Shown here: one piece after another, positions 43,309 to 54,166 of the stretch
Numbering within the stretch: the first letter of the stretch is position 1
Layout of the letters: each line of letters begins with the position of its first letter
Source: Shewanella halifaxensis HAW-EB4
Lineage (GTDB): Bacteria; Pseudomonadota; Gammaproteobacteria; Enterobacterales; Shewanellaceae
Direction: 5' to 3'
Assembly (NCBI RefSeq): GCF_000019185.1
Contig: NC_010334.1
Location: 4,278,001 to 4,342,000, forward strand
Length of the DNA: 64,000 bases
Notes under the pieces: generated by a model
What the model saw: only the letters and a program-made list of their open reading frames with translations
The model's database searches: none
Told to the model about the DNA's origin: nothing
Made by a program: the position numbers and the translations under genes

Positions 43309-45117
43309 TCAGTAGACATCTTTTTGGTAACGCTTAGCCGCTCTTAACTCTTCTAGGTACTCGGCCGCTTGCTGTTCAGTTTTATTACCGTATTTAACGA
43401 CCACATCTAGCAGCGCTTGGTGCACATCTTTGGCCATACGCTCGGCGTCACCACAGAGATAAAAATGTGCGCCAGACTCTAACCACTGCCACAACGCCTC
43501 ACCCTGCTCGACGATCTTGTGCTGCACATAAATCTTATGCTGTTGGTCGCGAGAAAAGGCCAAATCGATTCGAGATAACTCACCAGATTGCAGGTATTGC
43601 TGCCACTCAGTTTGATAGAGGAAATCTTGCTCGAAATGGGGATTACCAAAGAACAACCAAGTCTTACCTTCTACCCCTTGCGCTGCACGTTCTTGCATAA
43701 AGGCTCTAAAAGGGGCCACACCGGTACCGGGGCCGACCATGATCACTGACGTGTCTGGGTTTTCAGGTAAACGGAAGTGATGATTAGGCTCTACGTACAC
43801 CTGCACTTCTTGCCCCTCTTCGGCACTTGCGAGGAATTGAGATGCCCCACCAAAGCGAGTGACGCCGTCACGTTCATCTTCAACCAGTGCCACGGTCAAG
43901 TGCACTTCAGACTCCACTTCAGCCTGACTCGAGGCGATAGAGTAAAGTCTTGGAGTAATACTGCGCAGTAGGCCGACAAACTGCTCGGCGGTCACAGACG
44001 CTGGGTATCGACGCACTAAGTCAGCCACTTGGTTGTTATTCACATACTCACGGGTTAAGGCTTTATCGGCGCTGATTGCTTGTAACTCACCGCTTTTGCT
44101 TAGCTCTGCCCATCCAGTCACTAAACCCGGATAAAGTTGCGTCAGCTCTTTGTTATTTGTCAGTGCATCACGCAAAGTTAATGTTTCTTTACCGATAGTC
44201 ACTTGCGCATCACCATTAAGCGCTAATGTTTCAAGCAGCTCAGTCACTAGAGCTTGTGAGTTAGTAAACCACACACCTAAGGCGTCACCCGCTTGATATT
44301 GAATACCCGATTCACCCAGCTCAATTTCAACATGGCGAATATCTCTATCAGAATCTCTCCCCGTCAGCTTTTGACTCACGAGTAGCTCTGCGGTGTAAGG
44401 CTTTTGTTTGCTAAAACTTGAAGTCACAGCCTGAGTGCTGGCGATTGAAACTACGCTTGCGCTGCTGCTCTGTACTAACGGTTTAACCGCTTCTAGGACA
44501 TCCGCTTGCCACTGCAGTGATTGCTCTTCGTAATCAACATCACACTCAACCAATGGCGCAATGGCCGTCGCGCCTAATGCGTTAAGACGAGACTCGAAAT
44601 CTTTACCCGTTTGACAGAAAAACTCATAACTCGAATCCCCCAGTGCCAACACAGAGTAATTTAGGTTATCCAGTTTAGGGGCGCGCTTAGAGCTTAAAAA
44701 TTTATGCAGCTCGATGGCATCATCAGGGGCTTCACCTTCACCATGGGTACTGACCACTAATAGCAATAAGCTCTCTTGCTTAAGCTGACGTGTCTTATAC
44801 TCCCCCATAGACACTAAGTTGACCGCATAGCCTTGTGCCTGTGCTTTTTCGGCAAGCTCAGAAGCAATGCCACGACCATTACCCGTTTGGCTGCCGTAAA
44901 GTATGCTGATAGTTTGCTCGCTACCCGGTTGCGAACTAGCTTCAGAACTCCCCCCGACTTGTGGCGCACCCGCCACGCCTTGCTCAGATGCTGCAGCAAG
45001 ATAGCCACTCACCCAAGCAAGTTGCACGGCACTCAGCTCTGCAGTGAGCTGCTTTAACTTATCCACTTGGCCAGCAGATAGCGGCGAAGCGAGTGATGAA
45101 AGCTCTTTTAACAACAT
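43309..45117 (-). CDS. cysJ: Sulfite reductase flavoprotein subunit
   Basis: A 602-residue flavoprotein that passes electrons from NADPH through FAD and FMN to CysI. Domains in order: an N-terminal helical segment, a flavodoxin-like FMN domain (GSQTGNGRGIASELAE, VVSTHGEGEAPDD), a connecting domain, the FAD motif RLYSIASSQ, the NADPH motif MVGPGTGVAPFRAFMQERA, and the C-terminal KRYQKDVY. It is complete. It starts the leftward cysJIH operon, divergent from the transhydrogenase genes. Confidence 0.97.
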   Translation of the reverse strand: MLLKELSSLASPLSAGQVDKLKQLTAELSAVQLAWVSGYLAAASEQGVAGAPQVGGSSEASSQPGSEQTISILYGSQTGNGRGIASELAEKAQAQGYAVNLVSMGEYKTRQLKQESLLLLVVSTHGEGEAPDDAIELHKFLSSKRAPKLDNLNYSVLALGDSSYEFFCQTGKDFESRLNALGATAIAPLVECDVDYEEQSLQWQADVLEAVKPLVQSSSASVVSIASTQAVTSSFSKQKPYTAELLVSQKLTGRDSDRDIRHVEIELGESGIQYQAGDALGVWFTNSQALVTELLETLALNGDAQVTIGKETLTLRDALTNNKELTQLYPGLVTGWAELSKSGELQAISADKALTREYVNNNQVADLVRRYPASVTAEQFVGLLRSITPRLYSIASSQAEVESEVHLTVALVEDERDGVTRFGGASQFLASAEEGQEVQVYVEPNHHFRLPENPDTSVIMVGPGTGVAPFRAFMQERAAQGVEGKTWLFFGNPHFEQDFLYQTEWQQYLQSGELSRIDLAFSRDQQHKIYVQHKIVEQGEALWQWLESGAHFYLCGDAERMAKDVHQALLDVVVKYGNKTEQQAAEYLEELRAAKRYQKDVY

Positions 45118-45462
45118 GGAAACGGCCCTGTATCAGTGTAATGTCAGCAAGCTTATCCCCTCCTGGAAAAAGAAAAAAAGAATAAAAGATAATTTTTAAT
45201 TCGATTTTGGAATATACAAAGTTCAGAAATTAAGCTACAAAAGTAATAGGTAGTTCAAACAAACCATTTTTAACAGGCGCTTTAAGTGCAAACTTCCATT
45301 GAAAAGTGTGCTGCAGCGCAAACTTTTAAGTCTAATAAGTCCTGAAAATTGGATATTGAAAAATATGCGCTTGTGTCTAAATGTAGAGCCGCCACAATAA
45401 GCACCCTAAAAAATAAATGACATCTGTTCCTACGAATGTCCTCAACTGAGAGGTTTACCTTT
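45118..45462. promoter_or_regulatory. Divergent promoter region cysJ/pntA
   Basis: It carries the leftward cysJIH promoter and the rightward pnt promoter. It is A/T-rich near cysJ (AAAAAAAGAATAAAAG on the plus strand). No specific factor site was identified. Confidence 0.5.
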
Positions 45463-46650
45463 GTGAAGCTAGGTCTACCCAAAGAAAGTCACGCAGGTGA
45501 AAGTCGCGTTGCGATTATTCCTGCCAATGTGGCTCGACTACTTAAAAATAATCTACAAGTTCTTGTTGAAAGTGGCGCTGGTAATAATGCTGGTTTTACT
45601 GATGAAGATTATATCCAAGCAGGTGCATCGATTGTGTCTCGTGAACAAGTCTTAACGGATGCCGACATCATCACCGTTGTTAACGCTAAAGATGAGCAAC
45701 TTGCAGAGTTAAAAGCGATTATCAAACCACAGCAAATTGTGATTGGCATGATGGATCCGTTAGCGCATCCAGAAAATGCCCAAGCGATCGCAGAAACGGG
45801 GGCAACCGCAATTGCACTTGAGCTTGTGCCACGAATTACTCGCGCACAGAGCATGGATATCTTGTCGTCAATGGCAACTATCGCGGGCTATAAAGCCGTG
45901 CTTCTCGCCGCATATAAAGCGCCGCGTTTGTTCCCTATGATGATGACGGCAGCAGGCACTTTAAAGCCTGCTCGTGCCTTTATCATGGGCGTGGGTGTTG
46001 CAGGCCTTCAAGCTTGCGCCACCGCAAAACGCTTAGGGGCTGTGGTTGAGGCTTATGATATTCGCCCAGCCGCTCGCGAGCAGATCATCTCGGTAGGCGC
46101 TAAGCCTGTTGAGCTTGATCTTGAAGCCGAAAACACCGAAACCAAAGGGGGCTACGCAGCAGAGCAATCTGATGACTTCCTTAAGCGTCAGCAACAAGCG
46201 ATGGCCAACGTACTTGCCCAGCAAGATATCGTTATCACTACCGCTGCGATCCCTGGTCGAAAAGCGCCAACTCTCATCACCAAAGAGATGGTCGATGGTA
46301 TGAAGAGAGGCACCATTATTGTCGATCTTGCCGCCGAGACTGGCGGTAACTGTGAGCTAACAGAACTTGATAAAGAGGTGGTTTACAAAGGTGTGACCAT
46401 TCTTGGGCCATCAAATGTACCTGGCTCGGCAGCAAATCATGCCAGCCAGATGTACGGCACTAACATTGAAAACTTGCTTAAGTTACTTGTCAGCAAAGAG
46501 GGTGAGCTTAATCTCGACTTTGAAGATGAGATCATCAAAGACACCGTGGTTGCCTACCAAGGCGAAGTGGCCAGTTCGCGTTTACGCGAGCTTTTAGGCT
46601 TACCTGAATTGGTAGCAACCACAAGCGAATCTGCACCGGAGGCTAAATAA
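45463..46650 (+). CDS. pntAA: NAD(P) transhydrogenase subunit alpha, part 1
   Basis: A 395-residue NAD(H)-binding domain (dI) of the proton-translocating transhydrogenase, which uses the proton gradient to make NADPH from NADH. It begins KLGLPKE, as family members do, and has the Rossmann motif GVGVAGLQACATAKRLGA and the RPAAREQ loop. GTG 45463 is the likely start (GAGAGG upstream); the ATG at 45436 would add nine residues of no family resemblance. The alpha subunit is split, with the membrane part encoded by the next gene, as in Shewanella and alphaproteobacteria. The stop overlaps the next start (TAATG). Confidence 0.93.
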   Translation: MKLGLPKESHAGESRVAIIPANVARLLKNNLQVLVESGAGNNAGFTDEDYIQAGASIVSREQVLTDADIITVVNAKDEQLAELKAIIKPQQIVIGMMDPLAHPENAQAIAETGATAIALELVPRITRAQSMDILSSMATIAGYKAVLLAAYKAPRLFPMMMTAAGTLKPARAFIMGVGVAGLQACATAKRLGAVVEAYDIRPAAREQIISVGAKPVELDLEAENTETKGGYAAEQSDDFLKRQQQAMANVLAQQDIVITTAAIPGRKAPTLITKEMVDGMKRGTIIVDLAAETGGNCELTELDKEVVYKGVTILGPSNVPGSAANHASQMYGTNIENLLKLLVSKEGELNLDFEDEIIKDTVVAYQGEVASSRLRELLGLPELVATTSESAPEAK

Positions 46651-46925
46651 TGGAAATTTTATTGTTACTAACCCTATTTGTGGTCGCGGTATTCTTGGGC
46701 GTTGAGATGATCACTAAGGTTCCGCCCACCTTACATACGCCATTAATGTCGGGTTCTAATGCGATCTCGGGGATCTCGTTAGTCGGCGCATTACTGTCAG
46801 CGGGTTCTGGCGGTGGGATCTTAGTTAACGTATTAGGCTTTATTGCCGTCGTACTTGCCACTATCAACGTTGTGGGCGGTTACATGGTAACCAACCGCAT
46901 GTTAGCGATGTTTAAAAGGAAATAA
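46650..46925 (+). CDS. pntAB: NAD(P) transhydrogenase subunit alpha, part 2 (membrane)
   Basis: A 91-residue protein with three hydrophobic segments, which forms the alpha membrane part (dII) of the transhydrogenase. The SGSNAISGISLVGALL stretch is conserved in the family. It begins at the last base of the pntAA stop codon, so translation is coupled, and 6 bases separate it from pntB. Confidence 0.95.
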   Translation: MEILLLLTLFVVAVFLGVEMITKVPPTLHTPLMSGSNAISGISLVGALLSAGSGGGILVNVLGFIAVVLATINVVGGYMVTNRMLAMFKRK

Positions 46926-46931
46926 GCCACT

Positions 46932-48314
46932 ATGAGTACGACGATTATTTACCTCGCCTACTTGGTAGCTTCATGCTTATTCATCTTAGGTATTAAAGGT
47001 CTAACGAGACCACGTACAGCCGTTAGAGGAAACCAACTTTCTGCACTCGGTATGTTTATTGCTGTAGTGGTCACCTTGTTTGACCAAAGCATTTTAAGCT
47101 ACGAGTGGATTATTGCCGGTGTGTTACTGGGTGGCACGATTGGTGCGGTTATGGCGACCAAGATCCAAGTGACCTCAATGCCACAGATGGTGGCGATGCT
47201 CAATGGTTTTGGTGGCGGCGCGTCACTGTTCATTGCCCTAGCTAACTTTATTGATCCACAATCGGCGACCCATACCGTAGCACTCGTTTCTATTGCAGCG
47301 ACAGTGATAATTGGTGCGGTCACATTATCGGGGTCATTTGTTGCATTCGCCAAACTGCAGGAGCTTATCTCGGGTAACCCAATCAAGGTACCGGGTAACA
47401 AGGTGCTTAACGCACTCTTGCTTATCAGTGCCATTGGTCTTGCTATCGCTATCGTGATGGACCCAAGCAACACTAACCTGATCTACGCCTTAGTTGCCGT
47501 ATCACTGGTGTTAGGTTTGCTGCTGGTCGTGCCTATCGGTGGCGCAGACATGCCTGTGGTTATTGCCCTACTTAACTCATATTCAGGTATTGCGGCGGCA
47601 ACCACAGGGTTTATCACCGGCAATACCGTACTGATTATATCGGGTTCTTTAGTGGGTGCATCGGGTATTATTCTGACGCAAATCATGTGTAAGGCGATGA
47701 ACCGCTCACTGTTTAACGTGCTATTTGGTGTGATGGCCGAAGGCGGCGAAACCATTGATGCTGATGAAGTTTATGCTGGTAAAGTCACCTCCTCTTCACC
47801 AGAAGAGGTCGCCATGCTACTAGAAACCGCCGAGCGCGTAGTGATTGTTCCGGGTTATGGTTTAGCCATGGCGCAGGCACAGCACGCCGTGCGTGAGTTA
47901 GCTTCTATCATGGAAGCGCGTGGCACACAGGTACTTTATGCGATTCACCCTGTTGCGGGTCGTATGCCGGGTCACATGAACGTGTTACTGGCTGAGGCCG
48001 AAGTGCCTTACGAGCAGTTGATTGAGATGGATGAGATCAATCCACAGTTTGAACAAACTGATGTGGCTATCGTTATCGGCGCCAATGACGTAACCAACCC
48101 GATGGCACGTGAAGATAAGGGCAGCCCAATCTACGGCATGCCTATTCTAAACGTTGATAAAGCTAAAACCGTGGTTGTGGTTAAGCGCTCACTCAGCCCT
48201 GGCTTTGCAGGCTTACCTAATCCACTGTTTGCCATGGATAACACTTTGATGTTGTTTGGTGATGGTAAGAAAGCCATTGTTGAACTGACCCAAAGCTTAA
48301 AAGAAGCCGATTAA
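46932..48314 (+). CDS. pntB: NAD(P) transhydrogenase subunit beta
   Basis: A 460-residue subunit with about nine membrane segments in the first 270 residues, then the NADP(H)-binding dIII domain: VPGYGLAMAQAQHAVRELA, HPVAGRMPGHMNVLLAEA, VIGANDVTNP and FGDGKKA. Together with the two alpha parts it forms the complete proton-translocating enzyme. It may supply NADPH to the divergent CysJI sulfite reductase; this is inferred from location. A terminator follows 27 bases after the stop. Confidence 0.96.
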   Translation: MSTTIIYLAYLVASCLFILGIKGLTRPRTAVRGNQLSALGMFIAVVVTLFDQSILSYEWIIAGVLLGGTIGAVMATKIQVTSMPQMVAMLNGFGGGASLFIALANFIDPQSATHTVALVSIAATVIIGAVTLSGSFVAFAKLQELISGNPIKVPGNKVLNALLLISAIGLAIAIVMDPSNTNLIYALVAVSLVLGLLLVVPIGGADMPVVIALLNSYSGIAAATTGFITGNTVLIISGSLVGASGIILTQIMCKAMNRSLFNVLFGVMAEGGETIDADEVYAGKVTSSSPEEVAMLLETAERVVIVPGYGLAMAQAQHAVRELASIMEARGTQVLYAIHPVAGRMPGHMNVLLAEAEVPYEQLIEMDEINPQFEQTDVAIVIGANDVTNPMAREDKGSPIYGMPILNVDKAKTVVVVKRSLSPGFAGLPNPLFAMDNTLMLFGDGKKAIVELTQSLKEAD

Positions 48315-48341
48315 GGCTAAGCTTTAACTGCTCTACATCTA

Positions 48342-48371
48342 AAAGGTCGCTAATGCGGCCTTTCTTTTTAC
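48342..48371 (+). terminator. Terminator of the pnt operon
   Basis: A 9-bp stem with one G-U pair (48342-48350 with 48355-48363), loop TAAT, followed by CTTTTT. Confidence 0.88.
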
Positions 48372-48494
48372 TCAACTTATTTTTACTCAACAAGAGTATT
48401 AAGCTCTATTTAACCCATCCATGTTAAAACTATGTAATTCATGGTTAAAAACCAGTACTCTAGATCCCAATACCCGCGCTAAAAGAAAAAGAAT

Positions 48495-49883
48495 ATGACT
48501 CTCAAGATACTGACACCACTGTCTCTTAGCCTACTCCTTCTCGCCCTAATGACTACTGTGCAGGCCGCCGACAGTAGCGAATCTGAGACTAAGATGCCTC
48601 CACCTCCAGTTCAGCTTAATGAAGAGGCTATCGAAGAACCCATCGCCCAGTGGAGCGATAACTGGGGGATCGGTATTGGTATGCGCCGCGGCGATATTCC
48701 TTATGCTACGGAAGAGGATGAGGTATACGACACCCTGCCTCTAATCTATTTTGAGAATGATTATTTCTATATCAATGGTATGGAAGCGGCGGGCCATATC
48801 TGGAAAAACGATAATCATCAGGTCAACCTCTACACTCGTTTTCGTTTTGTCGACATCCCCAAGGAGTTACAAAACGAATCACAGTCGCAAGCCTTTGACT
48901 TTGGTCTGCAGTACCGCTTCGTTAAAGATGAGTGGGATTTCGACTTAGCCTTTTTATCCGACTCAAACAAACGCAGTTACGGCTACAGCCGCACTCAATA
49001 CACCTGGGAGTCCAGTGACTGGAAGGTCAAACCCTACGCCGAATTCCAATGGAAAAGTGCCGACTTTAATGACTACTACTATGGCTTAGGCCAATATGAA
49101 GTTGGTGGTGGTGTGAGTTTCAATGCCGGCGTCAAAGCGCGCTACCATGTGATTAGTAACTTATACCTGCTCGGCCAATTTGGCGTTGGCCGCCTTGAAG
49201 ATGATGTTTATGATCTGCCAACCATTAATAATCGCTTTCAGTATGAGTCATTCTTTGGCTTCGGTTTCTTCCCAGAGCCCAATAGCAAAAAATACTCGGC
49301 GCAACCTGCGCCAACTAAGCGCAAAGAGGGCAGCGAATACCTGCGTATCGCCCACGGTTGGGCAACACCATCGAACCTTAATGCCATCTTGAAATGGCAG
49401 ACTAAGACCGACCCTTACAACAACCAGATGACCTCAGCATTTTACGGTACACAGCTGACCGATAGCTTGTTTAACCTGCCTATCGACCTGTACCTGACTC
49501 CGGGCCTAGTTTGGCACCATAGTTCAGAGGTACAAAATAATCTTGCCGAGGCAGTGATTGCAGTTAAGGCTTTCTACACCTTCGAGCTGGGCCCACGCTT
49601 TAGACTCGGTGTGGCAGAAGGTCTGTCCTATGTTAGTAGCGTGACCCATATTGAGGGAAGCGAGCTGGATCAAAAAGACTATAAGCCCTCGAAGTTACTT
49701 AACTACTTAGACTTCTCGCTCGACGTCAATGTAGGAGATGTTTTTAACTCGGCCAAGATGGACAACATGTGGTTTGGTTATAGCATCCACCATAGATCGG
49801 GGATCTTCGAGTCGAGCTCTGCCTTCGGCCGTATTAGCGGTGGCAGTAACTATCAGAGTGTTTACCTACAGTGGCACTTCTAA
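48495..49883 (+). CDS. Long MipA/OmpV-family outer-membrane protein
   Basis: A 462-residue exported protein. After the signal peptide (VQA-AD) comes a proline-rich linker, then a MipA/OmpV-type barrel (about 50-270; NWGIGIGMRRGDIPYATEED, GLQYRFVKDEWDFDLAFLSD). The remaining 190 residues form a second block of strands that ends GYSIHHRSGIFESSSAFGR and YLQWHF. Typical MipA proteins are about 250 residues, so this is an extended version. The HHRSG motif recalls lipid A 3-O-deacylases, but I cannot show a full active site. The role may be cell-envelope remodelling or a scaffold for murein enzymes. Confidence 0.75.
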   Translation: MTLKILTPLSLSLLLLALMTTVQAADSSESETKMPPPPVQLNEEAIEEPIAQWSDNWGIGIGMRRGDIPYATEEDEVYDTLPLIYFENDYFYINGMEAAGHIWKNDNHQVNLYTRFRFVDIPKELQNESQSQAFDFGLQYRFVKDEWDFDLAFLSDSNKRSYGYSRTQYTWESSDWKVKPYAEFQWKSADFNDYYYGLGQYEVGGGVSFNAGVKARYHVISNLYLLGQFGVGRLEDDVYDLPTINNRFQYESFFGFGFFPEPNSKKYSAQPAPTKRKEGSEYLRIAHGWATPSNLNAILKWQTKTDPYNNQMTSAFYGTQLTDSLFNLPIDLYLTPGLVWHHSSEVQNNLAEAVIAVKAFYTFELGPRFRLGVAEGLSYVSSVTHIEGSELDQKDYKPSKLLNYLDFSLDVNVGDVFNSAKMDNMWFGYSIHHRSGIFESSSAFGRISGGSNYQSVYLQWHF

Positions 49884-49979
49884 TATTAAGTTAATGTTGA
49901 TTATAAAAAGCTGCTATTACGATAATGCCGTTCACTTAAGGAAGTGACCCAAAGAAAAATTGCTAACCTCGAAAGATAA

Positions 49980-50090
49980 GAATGGACCACGAAGGACACG
50001 AAGAGCACGAAGAAAAGCCACCCCGAACTTTTTCTTTTCTTCGTGCCCTCGGTGTAGCAAACGAAGTGAGCGCTTCGTGATTTATCGCTT
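49980..50090. repeat. Dispersed repeat with inverted ends
   Basis: ACCACGAAGGACACGAAGA (about 49985-50003) is mirrored by TTCTTCGTGCCCTCGGTGT about 35 bases later. Related, more degenerate copies occur at 18800-18840 and 19212-19332. Such sequences are often misread as small proteins. Confidence 0.65.
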
Positions 50091-50098
50091 TTAAAGCA

Positions 50099-50132
50099 AA
50101 GAACCCTGCTTATGCAGGGTTCTTAGTTTTTG
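50099..50132. terminator. Bidirectional terminator
   Basis: An 11-bp perfect stem (50099-50109 with 50114-50124), loop TTAT, followed by AGTTTTTG. It lies between the MipA-family gene and the convergent TetR gene. Confidence 0.85.
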
Positions 50133-50205
50133 TTTATTAATCAAGTTTGAGCCTAACTTACCGGCATTGCTGCTATTGCGGCCTTTCCTTGATAGTGACG
50201 AATTA

Positions 50206-50682
50206 TTAGCGATTAACCTCATTGGGCTGGCCAAATAGCGCTAATGCGCTCTGTCCAACTAGAGCATTCACCAATAAACGTCCCTGCTCGCCGAGCTCAC
50301 TCAGCGCTTTGTCACTGGCTAAGCTAATGGCTTTATAACGCTCTACATCCACTTGATTAGAACCACAGATAGAGAAGAACAATCTTATTATCGCCCTAAA
50401 ATAGGGTATTTTTAGGGCGTTTTTCCAAGATGTTTGCAACGACTGAATACAGGAGAAATCTAAACGCTCGATAAACAGGTTAGCAATGCGTGAGTCTAGC
50501 TGTTTCAGAAAGTCGATTTTATGGGGGAAATGATGGCTTATCCCTGTGCGGCTAATGCCTGTTGCCTCAGACAGCGTTGAATAAGACATGGCATCATAAC
50601 CCAGATCCAAAATCTGCTTCATCGCCTCATCAAGGATCTGCTGTACGGTTTGCTTAGTTTGGATTTTTGAACGTTTTGCCAT
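50206..50682 (-). CDS. TetR-family transcription regulator
   Basis: A 158-residue regulator, a little short for the family. The N-terminal helix-turn-helix is clear (LDLGYDAMSYSTLSEATGISRTGISHHFPHK, about residues 25-55 in parts), followed by a short all-helical ligand domain. TetR proteins usually repress an adjacent gene until a small molecule binds. The nearest genes are a putative metallopeptidase upstream and the MipA-type protein; the target is unknown. It is transcribed alone. Confidence 0.85.
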   Translation of the reverse strand: MAKRSKIQTKQTVQQILDEAMKQILDLGYDAMSYSTLSEATGISRTGISHHFPHKIDFLKQLDSRIANLFIERLDFSCIQSLQTSWKNALKIPYFRAIIRLFFSICGSNQVDVERYKAISLASDKALSELGEQGRLLVNALVGQSALALFGQPNEVNR

Positions 50683-50777
50683 AAGAGCACTTCACTGAAA
50701 TCGACATGGGCTTACTCTAGCAAAAGCATTTCATGAATTCCTAAATCAATAAGTTCTGTTCAGCTGTCGTTCAGTTC

Positions 50778-51668
50778 TCACTCAGCCGTCATCTGCTGCG
50801 AGCTAAGCCAGTCAGTGGCTTCACTTTGTCCCATCACCTCAACCAGCGTTGGCTTTAAATATTCGCCCAACTTAGGTTTGCGCCAATACATATAGCTTGG
50901 CAAAGGTTGTACCGTTCCCGCCCCGAAAGTACGCTGAATAAGGCTTGAAAACTCATTAAGCGTATCGGTGTCATGCAGCTGTAATTTAGGGGAAACATCA
51001 GCCCAAAACTGATGAAAATGGGAAAATTGCTGCAACTGCTCGACCGAATAGCGCTCAAGTACCTGCGCTAACACGGGGACCGACCAGTGAGACATAAACT
51101 CGCTGTCTGCCATCACGGCTAGATTACGCCGATGGTACTGCTGCCAAGCCAGTTCAAAGCTTTGAGTCTCACGCGCAATACGCCAAACTAAATACAAGTC
51201 CGCCAACCACTCGTGCTGATAGGGGCTGGTGATCGTTTGCCCCGGACGGCTTAACGCGTCAATGGCATACAGATGGCCAAGCTCGTGCCAGTAAGTCAAC
51301 AGCGCCTGCTGTTTAAGCGGCAAAGCGAAATGACCTACGCCCCAGTTAATCGTCTGCTGGTTAGGCAACGAGCGAAAATCGGTGATCACTAAGCCGGCAA
51401 TATCAGCATGGCGTAGAGGCAGCACCATAGCACCCCGCTGACCGAGCAGGTACTCTAAGTCGTTGAGCCGAGTAGGAAGTTGATTACGCGCAGATGGAGG
51501 AAGCTGTGCAGCGCAGGCTTCCAGCTGATGTAGCTCGCAAACAAGGGCTTGTTTAGGGCCGATATCGGTCCATAAAAAGCCACTTGTCATGTCTGCCGCT
51601 ACCATATGTGTAGCTAAAATTGCAGTTGCAGAAGTCGTTGCAACCGTCGCGGCGAGCGAGCTTATCAT
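50778..51668 (-). CDS. Putative exported metallopeptidase (HELGH motif)
   Basis: A 296-residue protein I do not recognise as a known family. It begins with a weak hydrophobic leader (SSLAATVATTSATAILATHM). About residue 127 is WHELGHLY, a zinc-binding HExGH motif. Some 25 residues later EWLADLYLVW supplies a glutamate that could be the third ligand, so a gluzincin-like active site is plausible. The rest is rich in tryptophan and aromatic residues. No ribosome site is obvious before ATG 51668. It lies 40 bases downstream of hldE on the same strand and may be in its operon. Confidence 0.55.
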   Translation of the reverse strand: MISSLAATVATTSATAILATHMVAADMTSGFLWTDIGPKQALVCELHQLEACAAQLPPSARNQLPTRLNDLEYLLGQRGAMVLPLRHADIAGLVITDFRSLPNQQTINWGVGHFALPLKQQALLTYWHELGHLYAIDALSRPGQTITSPYQHEWLADLYLVWRIARETQSFELAWQQYHRRNLAVMADSEFMSHWSVPVLAQVLERYSVEQLQQFSHFHQFWADVSPKLQLHDTDTLNEFSSLIQRTFGAGTVQPLPSYMYWRKPKLGEYLKPTLVEVMGQSEATDWLSSQQMTAE

Positions 51669-51708
51669 TTGGGGTTATCGTCACTAACTATCGACTAATC
51701 ATCAATGG

Positions 51709-53178
<1,470 letters not shown>

Positions 53179-53239
53179 CTAATTTTAATCACTTTTGAGT
53201 TAGAATAATGAGTAAATTTTCAATGCATTCGAGTATTAC

Positions 53240-54166
53240 GTGGTCGAAAAAGCTCAATTTACATCTCACCTTTATCATCCCAAGTATTGGCTCATATGGT
53301 TAGGCGTGGGCTTTATGCGTTTAACCCAGCTATTACCACTTCGAATTCAGATGAAGATGGGCGCTGCAATTGGCCGTCTCGGGATGAAATTGGTTGCTAG
53401 TCGAGTGAAGACCGCAAGACGCAACCTTGAGCTCTGTTTTCCCGATATGACTGAGAGTGAAATACAGCATCTACTGACGCAAAACTTCGAGCAAACCGGT
53501 AAAGCCATCTTCGATACCGCCAATGCTTGGTGGTGGTCTGATGAAAAAATTCAGCAGCACATGACCATTAAGGGCAAAGAGTATGTTGAGCAGACATTAG
53601 CGAGTGGTCAGGGGGTGATTCTATTTGCCGTGCATTGCCTGCCGCTAGAGATGGGCGCTCGAATTTTCGGTCAGTTCCAGCCCGGTGTTGGTGTCTACCG
53701 TCCCCACAACAACCCTGTGATGGAGTACCTGCAGGTTAAAGGTCGTCTACGTTCGAATAAGGCCTTAGTGCCCAAGCGCGACCTACGCCAGATGGTACGT
53801 AGTCTGCGAGAGCCCAATGTTATCTGGTATACCGCCGACCAAGACTTTGGCCGCTCAAGCGCTATTTTCATTCCCTTCTTCAATGTTGCCGAAGCCGCTA
53901 CAATTACCGGCGCCACCACCTTAGCAAGGCTTGGTAAAGCCAAAGTGTTACCTTTCTTCGTCGAGAGAAATAGTGATGACACCGGCTACAATATTGAAAT
54001 TCAGCCGCCGCTAGAAAATTTTCCCGGCGAGAATGAGATTGAAGATGCTAAGCGCGGTAATAAGATTATCGAAGAGATTATTAGCCGCAATAAGTCACAG
54101 TATATGTGGTTACATAGACGGTTTAAGACACGGCCGAATAAGGGTGATGCTTCGTTGTATAAATAG
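53240..54166 (+). CDS. lpxL: Lipid A late acyltransferase (LpxL/HtrB type)
   Basis: A 308-residue inner-membrane acyltransferase that adds a secondary acyl chain to Kdo2-lipid A. There is one N-terminal membrane segment (about 16-35), then the catalytic HCLPLE (His-x4-Glu type, H at about 131), GVYRPHNNPVMEYLQVKGR and WYTADQDFGRSSAIFIPFF, which are conserved in LpxL/LpxM. LpxL and LpxM/LpxP paralogues are hard to separate by eye; a plain QDFG motif favours LpxL/LpxP. The start is GTG 53240. It faces hldE divergently. Confidence 0.88.
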   Translation: MVEKAQFTSHLYHPKYWLIWLGVGFMRLTQLLPLRIQMKMGAAIGRLGMKLVASRVKTARRNLELCFPDMTESEIQHLLTQNFEQTGKAIFDTANAWWWSDEKIQQHMTIKGKEYVEQTLASGQGVILFAVHCLPLEMGARIFGQFQPGVGVYRPHNNPVMEYLQVKGRLRSNKALVPKRDLRQMVRSLREPNVIWYTADQDFGRSSAIFIPFFNVAEAATITGATTLARLGKAKVLPFFVERNSDDTGYNIEIQPPLENFPGENEIEDAKRGNKIIEEIISRNKSQYMWLHRRFKTRPNKGDASLYK

